From Fictibacillus enclensis (lineage in GTDB: Bacteria > Bacillota > Bacilli > Bacillales > Fictibacillaceae), in assembly GCF_001457035.1 (NCBI RefSeq), contig NZ_KQ758617.1, forward strand, positions 1,971,794-2,035,793: a stretch of 64,000 bases of DNA, read 5' to 3'. Below the pieces are notes generated by a model. It saw only the letters and a list, made by a program, of their open reading frames with translations, was not told where the DNA came from and made no database searches. Each line of letters opens with the position of its first letter. Within the stretch, counting starts at the first letter, position 1. A program made the translations under genes and the position numbers. This document shows, piece after piece, positions 34,723 through 44,799 of this stretch.

Positions 34723-36000
34723 CTAATGCTTTTCCAATACAAGCCTTATCATTTCAAACAATAAGAAGTTAAAAAAGATCCAAACACCGCCATAGACATA
34801 TCCACCCACAATATCACTTGGAAGAACTGGGGTTACAGCAATGTTTATAACGGCCAGTCCAAGAAAAATAACTAAACCAACGAGAGCAGCGAGTATATAA
34901 AAGTAATTATTTTTCGAATGGCGAACAAGCAAAAACAAACAAACGCCATAAACAATTATTATAATAGTCGCGTTAAAGTCAGGAAAATTAGCCGAATGAG
35001 GCTGCTTGATGAAACCGATGGACTGTAAGTAAGAAAACACCCCCAAGACTGTATCGTGAAAGGGCTTTGCGCCCAACACTGAAACACTAAGGAGAAGATA
35101 TTCCAATCCTCTGTTCTGTCTTTTATGCCAAATACCAATCATGGCTCCCGCCATAATAAGTCCCATAGCCAGGGGAGATTGGAAAACTAAAATCCCCCTC
35201 ATCCAGTTACTGTAAATCACTGATTGGGCCATATATTCCGCAATATCGTTAAACTGAGTAAATTCATTATAAATATAGTCTTGAGCAAGTCCGAGCATTA
35301 ACGTAACCATTCCAATGAATACAAGAGTAAGGAAAACAAGAAAAATTTCGGTCGCTCTGATTGTTTTTAGCTTTTTAATCAAACGATTGATCCAATGAAT
35401 AAAAAAATCTTTAATTTGTACTTTATAAAAACGGTAAGCAAAATAGCTAACTACTAATACACCTGCCACAATGACAAATATGATTACATATTTACTGGCA
35501 GCTTGATGGAATGTTTCCCATTGCGGTCCCAGAACCTTGCCAAGCGTAATAAAGCAAATCCCCCATAATATGGCTCCTGTATAGGCTGGAATAATGAATT
35601 TGTTAAAAGGCAATCTGGAAATCCCCGAAATGTAACCAGTAAAATGCCTGATCCCCGGAATAAAGTAAGCGAAAACTAATAGCTTACTGCCTGACCGCTC
35701 AAACCAGGCAGATGTTTTTTGATACCTTTCAGGTCCAAGGTGGATGTACTTCCCATACTTTTCAACTAATTTATAGCCCCCTGCTTTGCCAATCCAGTAC
35801 GTGACGGTAATACCGGCACCGGCTGAAGCAACCACCACCAAGAGGGCCAAAATATAATTCATCTTGCCTTGATAGACAAAATATCCAGCGTAACTCATTA
35901 AGAATTCTCCCGAAATAGGGAGAGCCATCAGCTCCAGAAAAATTCCTATAAATAAGATCAAATAACTGTGCTGTTCAAATAAAGTGATTAAATGTGACAT
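34723..36000 (-). CDS. DedA-family protein fused to a degenerate PAP2-like domain
   Basis: Encodes 425 residues. Residues 1-200 are a DedA/VTT domain (GIFLELMALPISGEFLMSYAG; FAYFIPGIRHFTGYISG); DedA proteins flip undecaprenyl phosphate and related lipids. Residues 220-425 have PAP2 topology, but catalytic motifs are changed: GAKPFHDT in place of the Lys/Arg-Pro motif, FPDFNA in place of Pro-Ser-Gly-His, and INIAVTPVLPSDIVGGY in place of Ser-Arg-x5-His-x3-Asp, keeping only the Asp. The domain may bind but not hydrolyse lipid phosphate. AGGGGGCAG is near the start. First gene of the operon with the second two-component system. Confidence 0.75.
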   Translation of the reverse strand: MSHLITLFEQHSYLILFIGIFLELMALPISGEFLMSYAGYFVYQGKMNYILALLVVVASAGAGITVTYWIGKAGGYKLVEKYGKYIHLGPERYQKTSAWFERSGSKLLVFAYFIPGIRHFTGYISGISRLPFNKFIIPAYTGAILWGICFITLGKVLGPQWETFHQAASKYVIIFVIVAGVLVVSYFAYRFYKVQIKDFFIHWINRLIKKLKTIRATEIFLVFLTLVFIGMVTLMLGLAQDYIYNEFTQFNDIAEYMAQSVIYSNWMRGILVFQSPLAMGLIMAGAMIGIWHKRQNRGLEYLLLSVSVLGAKPFHDTVLGVFSYLQSIGFIKQPHSANFPDFNATIIIIVYGVCLFLLVRHSKNNYFYILAALVGLVIFLGLAVINIAVTPVLPSDIVGGYVYGGVWIFFNFLLFEMIRLVLEKH

Positions 36001-36304
36001 GAAACTGCCCCCGAATATAAACAGAAAAATGATTACTAATCAATACCGTTTCTTTTTCAATGTACCACTATTTTTAAGAAAGGTTTTCAGATTAAGGAAT
36101 TATTAATCTTTTATTAATAGAACAAAAAGGTTATACGCCCAGTCTAAATCTTAAACCGAGGTTATTAGTTTTAATCAAATATTAATCCTTTGTTAAGGAG
36201 AAACTAAAAATTTATTTCGTATGATTAGATTGCCCAAATTGATTGAACGAAACGCATAAAATAATTGGGTTATTTTTATAAAAATGACGGGGGATGGCAA
36301 TGAA
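36001..36304. promoter_or_regulatory. Divergent control region between DedA/PAP2 and RND genes
   Basis: AT-rich. ATTAATCTTTTATTAAT at about 36103-36119 and ATTAATCCTTTGTTAA at about 36180-36195 are near-direct repeats about 77 bp apart, and TTAATCAAATATTAATCC contains a further pair. OmpR-type regulators bind direct repeats of this kind, so it may be the operator of system 2. Inference only. Confidence 0.35.
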
Positions 36305-39300
36305 GTGAAACGAATAGTGGAGGCAACCATGCAGCGGGCAATTCTTATGATTGTATGTGTTGTCATTATTTTGGCGTGGGGAGGTATTTCTGCTTACCAG
36401 ATGCAGAGAGATTATTTGCCTGGGATTAACAATACGACTCTTTCCGTTAGTATGAGAGTACCCGGTTATCAAGCCGCTCAGGTCAAACAGCAAATCACCG
36501 ATAATCTGGCAAGTGCCGTTAAAACAGTGGATGGCTTATCCAATGTGGAAAGCACTTCCTATGACGGCGGATTGTTTATGAGTTTGTATTTTCCCATGAA
36601 TACGGACATGAAACAAGCGGAGGATCAGGTAAACAAAGCTTTAGCAAATGCGGATCTTCCACAAACCCTTACAAGCACGCCTTCGGTAACACGATTAACA
36701 ACCAGCTCATTCCCGATTTTGACATACAGCATATCAAGTTCAAAATTGGATGAACAAACCCTGCGCTCCACTGGCACACAGGAAATTGTAAAACAATTAA
36801 AATCTGTTCCTGGTGTATCGGATGTATCTGTCATTGGGGGAGCAAAGGATGGCTATGTATTAACGATTCGCATGAAAGACCTGGTGAAAAACGGATTAAC
36901 ACTGGATGATGTCAATAAATCATTTGCGTTAGCTGTTCCAGCCATGCCACAGGGAACGATTATAAACAACCAATTATCCATTCCAGTGTCGTTTGATGGA
37001 CTGCAATTCACGCCAAAACAAATGGAGAACGCAACGATTAAGAATTCGGAAGGAAAAGTCATTCCTGTATCAGCGTTCGGTACCATTACACATTCCTTAA
37101 ATGACCTAAAAACCGTTTCCAGAACAAATGGAGCACCAAGTGTTACGTTAAATGTGATTAAGACACCATCAGCCAATATCACGGATGTGGCCAATGGAGT
37201 AAAAGACCGTGTGGCACATCTTCATTTGGATACCGTAAATCCGAAAGATGTCTCGTTCAGTGTTCTGCTGGACCGGGAGCATGAATTGAACAGCTCACTT
37301 TTCGGATTGATTCGAGAAGGGTTATTAGGCTGTTTATTCTCGATGATTTGTGTGTTCTTTTTCTTCCGAAATGTAAGAAGCACCTTATTGATTGCCATTT
37401 CACTGCCGATTTCATTACTGGCAACCACAGCTTTCTTAAAATCGATGGGGATCACGCTAAACATTTTAACCGTTTCAGGTTTGATCGTAGCGATGGGCCG
37501 TATTGTCGATGACTCGATTGTGATCCTGGACAATATGTACAGAAAACGTGAGGAACAAAAGGATAAACCATTGCTTTCTATTCTGGCATCATCGGTGGTT
37601 GAAATGATTCCAGCGATTCTGGGCTCAACGCTTACCACGATTGCCGTTTATATTCCGATTGCTTTTGTCGGAGGGGTCATCAGTGCCTCCTACAGCGGTT
37701 TTGCCTGGTCAGTCGTTATTGCACTCATCATTTCATTCTTTGTCGCAATGTTAGTTATACCTGCCCTTGCTTTTATGGGATGGAAAGGCGGAAATGCAGA
37801 TAAACAAACTGTCAAACTCGATACAAAAATGAAACCCATTTTGCAATCGGCCTTTAAACATAAGAAAGCCATGATCATTGCTTCGATCGTAGTGTTCCTG
37901 GCCGCTGGAACGTGTTCTGCATTCCTTCCTGTAAGTTTGTTACCGAGCGGAAAAATTGGACAAATTGCCATTAAAGCAGAATTGCCAAAGGGAAGTACAT
38001 TACTACAAGTGGATTCTGAAGTGCAAAAGATCGAAAAAGCATTAAAGAATAATCCGAAGGTTGCTGCGTATTCATCCAATTTCGGGTCTACCATGACACC
38101 GCAAAGTGATGATGTGTTTGACCAGGGCGGCGGCTTTATCACGTATCCGAACGTCGCGAACCTGGCCGTTGTGTTGAAGAATGATAAAGAAGCGGATTCA
38201 GTCATTAAACAATTACAACAGCAGCTGCCATCATTATCAAAAGATGTAACGTATACGGTAACAAGCCAGAACATCTCTGGTGACGATTCCCAAATGCGTA
38301 TCCTGTTTACAGGTTCGGACCAAGAAACCTTGGACCAAGCAGCTCAAAAAGCAAGAACCAGCTTATCAAAAGTTTCGGATCTAAGTGTAGATGGAAAAGT
38401 GGATTTAACCAATGGTTCACCTAAGTATAAGGTGACGTTTGACCAAAAAGCGATGCAGGATAAAGGCATAAAAGTGACAGACATTCTGCCGGTCATTAAT
38501 CGTTATATCGCTCCATCCAAAGATGCTACCGTTACAGTGGATCATAAAGCACTTCCTGTGGACCAATATTTAGACCAAATTGCGAGTGGAACGGACTCCA
38601 GCATTACGTTAAACGCAACGGCCGGTGATGTTTTAGCTTCTCTTTCTGCTGAAACCGTACCTGGTAAAAATGGTGAAAAGATAAAATTGGACCAGATTGC
38701 TAAAATTTCAAAGGATAACACGCCTTCAACCATTAGCGAACGAGATGGCCAGCCATTCTCTCTTGTGACCGCACAGATTACCTCAAACGATATCAGTAAG
38801 GTATCAAGCCAGGCAGATCAAGCATTAAGCGGCATGAAACTTCCTAAAGGTGTAACCTATTCAATGGGTGGGATCACGCAGCAAGTAAAAGATATGATCT
38901 TTGATATGTCAGTGGCAGTCGCATTCTCTATTCTTTTAGTGTTGCTCATTACGTCTTCCATTTTCAAAGGATGGAGAGCACCGTTATCGGTACTGTTAAG
39001 CATCCCGCTTGCCTTAAGCGGTGTGGTCATTGCGTTAATTCTGTTCCACGGAGAATGGAACTTAGCGGCATTGATTGGCGTTCTGATGCTAACCGGTATC
39101 GTCGTTACAAATGGTATTGTGTTAATTGATAAGATCGAAAGAAACCGAAGAGAAGGAATGCCCGTGAACGAGGCGGTACTGAATGGAAGCCTCTCAAGGA
39201 TTCGGCCGATTTTAATGACAGCAGCAGCAACCATCCTAACGTTGTTGCCACTAGCAATATCACACAGTGCAGATACAGTCATTTCTCAGACGCTAGGTAT

Positions 39301-39427
39301 TGTCGTTATTGGAGGTATGGTAACTTCAACCATCAACAGTTTTATCATCATTCCTATTATTTATGAATGGCTGCATAAAAAGTCTGTCTCAAAAAGTACT
39401 CCAACAACAGTAAATACTGTTAACTAA
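36305..39427 (+). CDS. RND-family efflux permease (SwrC/YerP-like)
   Basis: Encodes about 1,040 residues from a GTG at 36305 with GGGGGAT about 10 bp upstream; an ATG at 36284 has no ribosome binding site. Twelve helices and two large external loops; TM4 carries GLIVAMGRIVDDSIVILDN with the proton-relay Asp pair (Arg in place of the usual Val/Leu before it), and the second half ends TLGIVVIGGMVTSTINSFIII. Gram-positive RND pumps such as SwrC export lipopeptides, fatty acids or other amphiphiles. Divergent from the DedA and two-component operon, which suggests a shared envelope-stress role. Confidence 0.88.
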   Translation: MKRIVEATMQRAILMIVCVVIILAWGGISAYQMQRDYLPGINNTTLSVSMRVPGYQAAQVKQQITDNLASAVKTVDGLSNVESTSYDGGLFMSLYFPMNTDMKQAEDQVNKALANADLPQTLTSTPSVTRLTTSSFPILTYSISSSKLDEQTLRSTGTQEIVKQLKSVPGVSDVSVIGGAKDGYVLTIRMKDLVKNGLTLDDVNKSFALAVPAMPQGTIINNQLSIPVSFDGLQFTPKQMENATIKNSEGKVIPVSAFGTITHSLNDLKTVSRTNGAPSVTLNVIKTPSANITDVANGVKDRVAHLHLDTVNPKDVSFSVLLDREHELNSSLFGLIREGLLGCLFSMICVFFFFRNVRSTLLIAISLPISLLATTAFLKSMGITLNILTVSGLIVAMGRIVDDSIVILDNMYRKREEQKDKPLLSILASSVVEMIPAILGSTLTTIAVYIPIAFVGGVISASYSGFAWSVVIALIISFFVAMLVIPALAFMGWKGGNADKQTVKLDTKMKPILQSAFKHKKAMIIASIVVFLAAGTCSAFLPVSLLPSGKIGQIAIKAELPKGSTLLQVDSEVQKIEKALKNNPKVAAYSSNFGSTMTPQSDDVFDQGGGFITYPNVANLAVVLKNDKEADSVIKQLQQQLPSLSKDVTYTVTSQNISGDDSQMRILFTGSDQETLDQAAQKARTSLSKVSDLSVDGKVDLTNGSPKYKVTFDQKAMQDKGIKVTDILPVINRYIAPSKDATVTVDHKALPVDQYLDQIASGTDSSITLNATAGDVLASLSAETVPGKNGEKIKLDQIAKISKDNTPSTISERDGQPFSLVTAQITSNDISKVSSQADQALSGMKLPKGVTYSMGGITQQVKDMIFDMSVAVAFSILLVLLITSSIFKGWRAPLSVLLSIPLALSGVVIALILFHGEWNLAALIGVLMLTGIVVTNGIVLIDKIERNRREGMPVNEAVLNGSLSRIRPILMTAAATILTLLPLAISHSADTVISQTLGIVVIGGMVTSTINSFIIIPIIYEWLHKKSVSKSTPTTVNTVN

Positions 39428-40254
39428 GGTTTTGATTTAAAGTTTTGATTTTCGCCGCATTAATTTGCAACGAATGCGGTGAAATCCAGGGAATTAGATA
39501 AACTATCATATATAATAAACACCTTGTAGGGAAATAGATGCCTGAGAGAATTGAACACTCTCAGGCTCTATTCCTATACTTATTGCCTATCCAACTGAAA
39601 ATTTAGAAAGACAATTTTTTTGAAACGCTCACATTTTCATAACTGTATTTATGGATATGTAGATGAGAACAAAAACATCTCAACGCCGCTTTCCAACACT
39701 AATTGAAACGGACTGTATGGCAATTAGAAATCATTTACCGAGCTATATACAGTAAAAAAGGCAACAGCGTTTTACCGCCGCGCCCTACTTACTATCGTTA
39801 TAATATGGATTTTTGAATCAAGTGGACTAGACTTGATTGTTTATATATTTGGCTCGCTAGTTTTTATATAATTGGGGGACAATGTAAATATTTGATTACA
39901 AAACAAAAGAGTCGCAACGAATTCAATCGTCGGACCTTCTTGCACTCATAGGTTGAGGATGAGCAAAAAATCAAGGAATTATCCCATCTAAGATTGGAAA
40001 TGATCACGTCTGAATGATCATTAATGGTTTCGTTATTGTTATTCGTTCTTTATGGGCAGTTACAACTTTTAATCTCAAAATAAAATAGCTCGGTCTACAG
40101 AGCTTCAGACAGTAGACAAACCCCTATTTAAATTAATTTGAATGGGGGTTTGTCTTTTGCACTTTTTCTAACACATACCTAGGCCAGAACTTACAAAAAC
40201 AGGGGGAGAAGTTCAATCACTACCATGCGCTGTGGAGGCGTTTTTTTATGAACA
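39428..40254. other. Long gene-free stretch with hairpins
   Basis: About 830 bp without a supported gene. Hairpins: CGCCGCATT with AATGCGGTG at 39454-39482, GCCTGAGAG with CTCTCAGGC at 39540-39566, and a strong stem at 40114-40159. The first two probably end the RND transcript. Confidence 0.55.
40114..40159. terminator. Terminator-like hairpin
   Basis: AGACAAACCCC pairs with GGGGGTTTGTCT, followed by TTTTGC. The loop is about 19 nt. Confidence 0.55.
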
Positions 40255-40525
40255 AGTAATGACATTTGAATCTCATTTTCCACACAACGGGCCGCATACG
40301 TCGCAAGTCTCTCTTGAATAGCTCTCGAATGCCTTGATGAGCCCAATGGTCCCAATGGAAATCAAGTCTTCCGTATCTTCCCCTGTATTATCAAATTTCT
40401 TCACGATATGTGCAACCAAACGCAAGTTGTGTTCGATCAGTTTGCTCCTGGCCTTCTGGTCTCCCTCGGCCATCCTACTTAAGTATTCTTTCTCCTCATC
40501 CTCGGAGAGGGGCTGCGGAAACGCA
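40255..40525 (-). pseudogene. sigK fragment B (skin-site-type junction)
   Basis: Covers pro-SigK from [18 protein letters not shown] to [13 protein letters not shown] 13-bp loss in the KGKGTK region (ESYSRE then a shift to [12 protein letters not shown]) breaks the frame. The pro-sequence and everything after Glu-Asn-Glu are missing. The residues are copy-2-like (SEDEE, KKFDN, RCVENE). The 3' side again ends just after GAAAATGAGATTC-AATGTCATTAC, as in fragments A and C. Confidence 0.88.
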
Positions 40526-40573
40526 TCTTTGCGGGACTGGTAACATTCTAAATAAATTCCATAGTATCTTTAA

Positions 40574-41554
40574 TTAAGTCTGATTATTTGTCATGCAGAC
40601 GACCACCTTTCCCTTGACGTTTCCTTCACCAAGATGAAGAATAGCCTCTTCAACCTGATGTAACGAGTATCGTCTATCTATAATAGGTACAAGTTTACCA
40701 GCAACGAAAAGTTCCTTTAAAAAATTTTGGTCATTTTTATTAGGTTTATGAATAAGAATAGCCATTTTCTTACTTTCAGTTTTATAAATCATGGGTCCCA
40801 GTATCAACAGTTGCAAGATTCGAGACGTGGAGCCTCCTATCATAACATATCTTCCTTTAGGATTTAGTACCCGCTTGTAGTCGAAAATAGAACGAGTTCC
40901 TACAACATCGAGAATCAAATCATAGAACTGTCCTTTTTGTGCGAAATCTTCTTCAGTGTAATCAATAACATGGTCTGCACCAATGGACTTAAGAGTATCT
41001 AATTTTTTCTTACTGTCCACACAAGTTACTTCAGCTCCATATAATTTGGCAATTTGCAATGCAAATGTTCCAACGCCTCCACCCGCACCATTAATTAAGA
41101 CGTTTTTAGCTTCATGAATCTGTCCTATATCACGAAGCCCCTGTAGAGCTAGAACTCCCGCTTGTGGTATCGCAGCAGCCTCCTCAAATGTCATTCTGGC
41201 TGGCTTCAACGTAAATGCCTCTGCATTCACACTTACATATTCCGCAAACCCACCCCAACCACACCAGGATATGTCTCCGAATACCTCATCCCCTACAGAG
41301 ATATGATTGACTTCTCTACCAATTGCTTCAACCCTTCCTGCTATATCCGCACCCAGGATTTTGTATTTTGGTTTTAGAAGACCCCCAAGGCGATTCAGGA
41401 ATGGTTTACCTCTAAGGAGGTCCCAGTCCCAGGAATTTACAGAAGCTGCATGAATCTTTACCAATACTTCATTTTGTTTTAGAGTAGGTATTTCTATCTC
41501 TTTTAGGTTAAGAACGTTAGTCGTTCCATATTTATTGTATACCATAGCTTTCAT
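40574..41554 (-). CDS. Zinc-independent MDR-family NAD(P)-dependent oxidoreductase
   Basis: Encodes 326 residues of the quinone-reductase-like medium-chain dehydrogenase family. Groes-like N-terminal domain (VLVKIHAASVNSWDWDLLRG, GADIAGRVEAIG), then a Rossmann fold with VLINGAGGGVGTFALQIAK and AEVTCVDSKKKLDTLKSIGADHVIDY. The catalytic-zinc Cys/His set of true alcohol dehydrogenases is not seen. It probably reduces quinones or enones with NADPH. GAAGGAGAACCC precedes the ATG. No operon partners. Confidence 0.8.
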   Translation of the reverse strand: MKAMVYNKYGTTNVLNLKEIEIPTLKQNEVLVKIHAASVNSWDWDLLRGKPFLNRLGGLLKPKYKILGADIAGRVEAIGREVNHISVGDEVFGDISWCGWGGFAEYVSVNAEAFTLKPARMTFEEAAAIPQAGVLALQGLRDIGQIHEAKNVLINGAGGGVGTFALQIAKLYGAEVTCVDSKKKLDTLKSIGADHVIDYTEEDFAQKGQFYDLILDVVGTRSIFDYKRVLNPKGRYVMIGGSTSRILQLLILGPMIYKTESKKMAILIHKPNKNDQNFLKELFVAGKLVPIIDRRYSLHQVEEAILHLGEGNVKGKVVVCMTNNQT

Positions 41555-41730
41555 AATGGGTTCTCCTTCACATTTGAGTTTTGATAAAAATTCATTCTGT
41601 ACTTGCCTTTACATTGCATATTTTAACGAAGTTATAAAGGATATTTATTTTTAGAAGATTACCTTTATGGATGGCTCTAATATATATGTGGAATATTATA
41701 TATTTCTTCCTTATTTTGTTAATTACTTCT

Positions 41731-41820
41731 TAAACTAACCTGCCCCTTTAGTTCGCATTAGAAAAAGCCGCCTTTAAGACAGCTCTGATCTTCAGCTAAC
41801 GCACCCATTAGCACAATAAG
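41731..41820. repeat. Dispersed palindromic repeat, full copy
   Basis: AACTAACCTGCCCCTTTAG, GAAAAAGCCGCCTTTAAGAC, AGCTCTGATCTTCAGCTAACG, CACCCATTAGCACAATAAG in order. Confidence 0.85.
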
Positions 41821-41871
41821 TACTTATAAGTTTATTTCAATAATCGATTGTTTCACAAACGAAATTGTTTA

Positions 41872-42084
41872 TTATCTTTTTCTTCTTTTAGCCTGAGCTT
41901 TTTTCTTTTTGTCATTGTCACTGAAAACAATCCCCTTTAACCTTTTTGGAAACTGAGGAATACTTACTTGATTTTATCAAGGATACACTTGATAATATTT
42001 CTTCATTAACCTGACAGTCTCTTGAAGAAGAGAAATGTTCGCCGTAGCGATCTTTTTGTGCTCACGTTCCCTTTCGTTGAACAA
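41872..42084 (-). pseudogene. Frameshifted remnant, unidentified
   Basis: One frame reads FNERER-EHKKIATANISLL, QETVRLMKKYYQVYP; after a shift near 41985 another reads QVSIPQFPKRLKGIVFSDND, KKKKAQAKRRKR and a stop. Both look protein-like and are adjacent, so a single decayed gene is likely. The family is not recognised. The rest of 42085-42283 is unassigned. Confidence 0.35.
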
Positions 42085-42283
42085 GAACTAACCCGTTTTA
42101 TAAAAAAATTTTAGTTAAATTTTTAATTACAAGGTAACCCCAAGTAGAAAAGGCGGAATATTTTTACCATTCTTACTGTTAACTAAAAAAACTAATCAAA
42201 GGCAATCATCTTATCATAATGATTTGCTAAAAGTTTAAATATAATGAACCATGACCTTATTTTAAAAGAAAAGAGGTTATGGG

Positions 42284-42616
42284 ATGAAGTGTAAAATACA
42301 TCGGTGTAATTGCCGAAAGATCTGGTCTGTTCAGAATCGGAAAAAGAAGATAATAGCTAAATCGATTTTGCTTAACGGCAATTGGATGACAGAAGTAAAA
42401 CCTGATCGAAGATTAGATCCAAAAGGATTTGTCATTACAAACTACACTCAGGACATTATCACAGATCCCCCGATGGAATTACTAATGCAATTTAAAAAAG
42501 TAACAAAGTTAATTTATAATAAAAAAACCGTTGAGTTTAATATTAAATCTGGTAAATTTTTATGGTTTGCCGAAGATGGAAGCTGTTATTTGTTAAATAG
42601 GATGTATGAGATGTAG
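42284..42616 (+). CDS. Hypothetical protein, 110 residues
   Basis: Begins MKCKIHRCNCRKIWSVQNRK: an N-terminal Cys/His-rich stretch (Cys3, His6, Cys8, Cys10) that could bind metal, followed by a basic segment and a predicted mixed alpha/beta domain (FVITNYTQDIITDPPMELL, KTVEFNIKSGKFLWFAEDGS). GAGGTTATGGG lies upstream as a weak ribosome binding site. Many close stops on the other frames support coding. No family recognised. Confidence 0.5.
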   Translation: MKCKIHRCNCRKIWSVQNRKKKIIAKSILLNGNWMTEVKPDRRLDPKGFVITNYTQDIITDPPMELLMQFKKVTKLIYNKKTVEFNIKSGKFLWFAEDGSCYLLNRMYEM

Positions 42617-42668
42617 CCGGGCAAGCCCTGCTGCATTTTTCATTTGTTAATATCAATTAACCTGCTTT

Positions 42669-42741
42669 AGTAACCTGCCCCTGAGTAAAACAGCATCATA
42701 AAAATGCGGCCAAACGATATTCAACTAACGCACCCGTTAGG
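42669..42741. repeat. Dispersed palindromic repeat, diverged copy
   Basis: 5' end TAACCTGCCCC, a replaced centre (ATGCGGCC), and a well-kept 3' palindrome CAACTAACGCACCCGTTAG. Confidence 0.75.
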
Positions 42742-42829
42742 AAAAAGTTTACATTCTAAAGCAAAGTTAATATTTCCCTGTACAAACTTTAATTTATTAT
42801 TTGTAAAATCGCTAATTAGCTTCCAATGA

Positions 42830-43401
42830 TTACGGGTTTGTCCCCCATTCAACAATAGGTCTGTCTAGCTTAGAATCAAGTGTCCAGTCCCTAAAATGCT
42901 GCCTAGTTAGTGTAGTATGACATGCCAGGTTGTCGGATGAAGAAACATCCAAGGGATTTAAGAATCTCATATTTATAGAAAAACTGTTATCTACGAACAA
43001 AAAGCAAAACATTTGAACTTTCAAAATCGATGCGAAACCCATTTCTTAAAAGACAACTTTCAGCATGTACTACGTCGTTACCTATTTTTAAAAACTCCCT
43101 ACATTTGCCGGCACTGCCGATGATTGAAAAATTAACGATTCTAAATCGTCTGGACCTTGGACTTCTGTCGAACACAATAAGAACTAAATCCTTTGAGGTG
43201 CGAGACAATAGGTTTCCTCCTTAGCGTATTTATGGTTGATACTCTTATAGGATGCAGTAAGAGACAAGAACGTAAGGGGCAAATATGGATTTTTAACAAT
43301 TTTTTTCGAAGTACTCTCCAATTGGATGGACACCTGAGACCTTTAATGATTGTCATACCATTACTTTTAAGCCAACATAATATAGAATCAGCTACTATCA
43401 T
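42830..43401 (-). pseudogene. Probable multiply frameshifted gene
   Basis: Three overlapping minus-strand frames follow one another: 43401-43141 (MIVADSILCWLKSNGM), 43208-42987 (IIGSAGKCREFLKIGNDVVH) and 43042-42830 (LACHTTLTRQHFRDWTLDSK). Their head-to-tail order suggests one decayed gene of about 570 bp. No family recognised; it may also be chance open frames. Confidence 0.25.
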
Positions 43402-43451
43402 AAGTGGATAAATTTTCTAACCTAATGATTTCTCGACCTCTTAATAAATGG

Positions 43452-43475
43452 GAAGTGAAAAAACGTCTTCACTTC
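43452..43475. terminator. Hairpin
   Basis: GAAGTGAA-AAAACGTC-TTCACTTC; no strong T-run. Confidence 0.35.
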
Positions 43476-43777
43476 TATAAAATGGAGTGAATTCCTTTTA
43501 TGTTCGCTATGCTTCATAACCTTCTGGGGAATAAGAAGCTACATTTGCTGCATGCTTTTTAAGTTACTAAAATAATCCAAAACTGAATTGAAGTATATAC
43601 CTTGTAGTTATAACTACAACGCAAGTGATTTTTTATTTTAAAGATAGCATGGTATGTTTAACAGTCAAAAACAGGTCAAAAAGCTATCAAAACAAGGAAC
43701 GGAAAGTCTTTATTGGTATTAAAACAAATCATTTTCCTTCCAGTATTTAATAACATTGTGAAAAAAAGGACTTAAAG

Positions 43778-43895
43778 CAACCTGCCCCTTTAGCTCAATA
43801 AGAAATGCTGCCTGAGATGGCAGCTAAGATCTTAAAGGAATTCACCAGTTATCTTAATAAAAATTAGAGTCTAATTTTAGGATTCTTATGTATTT
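43778..43895. repeat. Dispersed repeat plus repeat block B, copy without sigK
   Basis: AACCTGCCCCTTTAGCTCA, AATGCTGCC-TGAGAT-GGCAGC, then the block shared with 17353-17430 and 60133-60210 up to TATTCTTATGTATTT. After that it diverges and no sigK sequence follows. Confidence 0.85.
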
Positions 43896-44142
43896 CTTTG
43901 TTGTTCGCAAAGTTTTGTAAACCGGTATCAGCTGCATACCAGACAGGAAAAAGCAGGCATGCTCTGTGTCCAAGAAAATACCTACTGATTTTTAATTCCT
44001 AGTAAAATACGGTCTGGCAAGCTTTGAATACTCTTATTTAAAATGGATAGTATAAAAAATGGAACAGGCAAAGGTGAATCTGAGAAAGTAATATTGGATG
44101 GACTTTGAATTTAAAAAAAGCAGTTTTTAGAGAGGAATATGA

Positions 44143-44799
44143 ATGATGGCAAACAACTTATATCAAAGGGAAAATTTACGTCATCTTGCTAAGCTGGGCG
44201 AATTAGCTCCTGCACAACAGCAAGCTTACGAAAATTTTAGTAGAACCGTAATGCAAGAAGGCGCTCTTACAAAAAAGGATAAAGAAATTATTGCTGTTGC
44301 TGTGGCGCACGCAACTGAGTGTCCTTATTGTATTGATGTGCATACCCGTAATGCCAAAACATCGGGTGCATCCCTCGAAGAATTGGTAGAAGCAGTGTTT
44401 GTAACAGCTGCACTTGAAGCCGGAGGAGCAGTTACTCATAGCACTCATATGCAAAATGCCCTTGATCAAGATGAAAATGATACCCTCTATCGCCGATCCA
44501 ATCTTAAAAAGTTAGCCAATTTGAAACAATTAATCCCTAATGGTTTTAGTGCGTATTCCCGTTTCAGCACTGAAGCAACCAAAGAAGGAAAATTAAATGC
44601 AAAGTTAAAAGAATTAATAGCAGTTTCGATAGCACATACCACAGAATGCCCGTACTGCATTGACGTTCATACAAAATCTGCCCAACGAGCAGGATCAACA
44701 AAAGAAGAGCTATCAGAAGCTATTTTAGTTGCAGCTGCACTGTTGGCAGGTGGTGCTTATGCCCATATGGCCAACATGATTGAAAGCTACGGGGAATAA
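44143..44799 (+). CDS. Tandem carboxymuconolactone decarboxylase/AhpD-like protein
   Basis: Encodes 218 residues made of two AhpD-like domains in one chain. Each has the redox motif ECPYCIDVH: Cys60, Cys63 and His67 in the first, Cys169, Cys172 and His176 in the second. Each is also preceded by a matching RRSNLKKLANLK-type segment (RENLRHLAKLGEL in the first). Single-domain relatives form trimers or hexamers and act as alkylhydroperoxidases, reducing peroxides through the Cys pair. AGAGAGGA lies upstream of two adjacent ATGs. No partner peroxiredoxin nearby. Confidence 0.8.
   Translation: MMANNLYQRENLRHLAKLGELAPAQQQAYENFSRTVMQEGALTKKDKEIIAVAVAHATECPYCIDVHTRNAKTSGASLEELVEAVFVTAALEAGGAVTHSTHMQNALDQDENDTLYRRSNLKKLANLKQLIPNGFSAYSRFSTEATKEGKLNAKLKELIAVSIAHTTECPYCIDVHTKSAQRAGSTKEELSEAILVAAALLAGGAYAHMANMIESYGE

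Noticed and set aside
36237..36304. Start of the RND gene at ATG 36284
   Set aside because: No ribosome binding site upstream; GTG 36305 has GGGGGAT in range.
42830..43411. Several short ORFs on both strands as separate genes
   Set aside because: None has a ribosome binding site; the minus-strand ones chain head to tail as one decayed gene.
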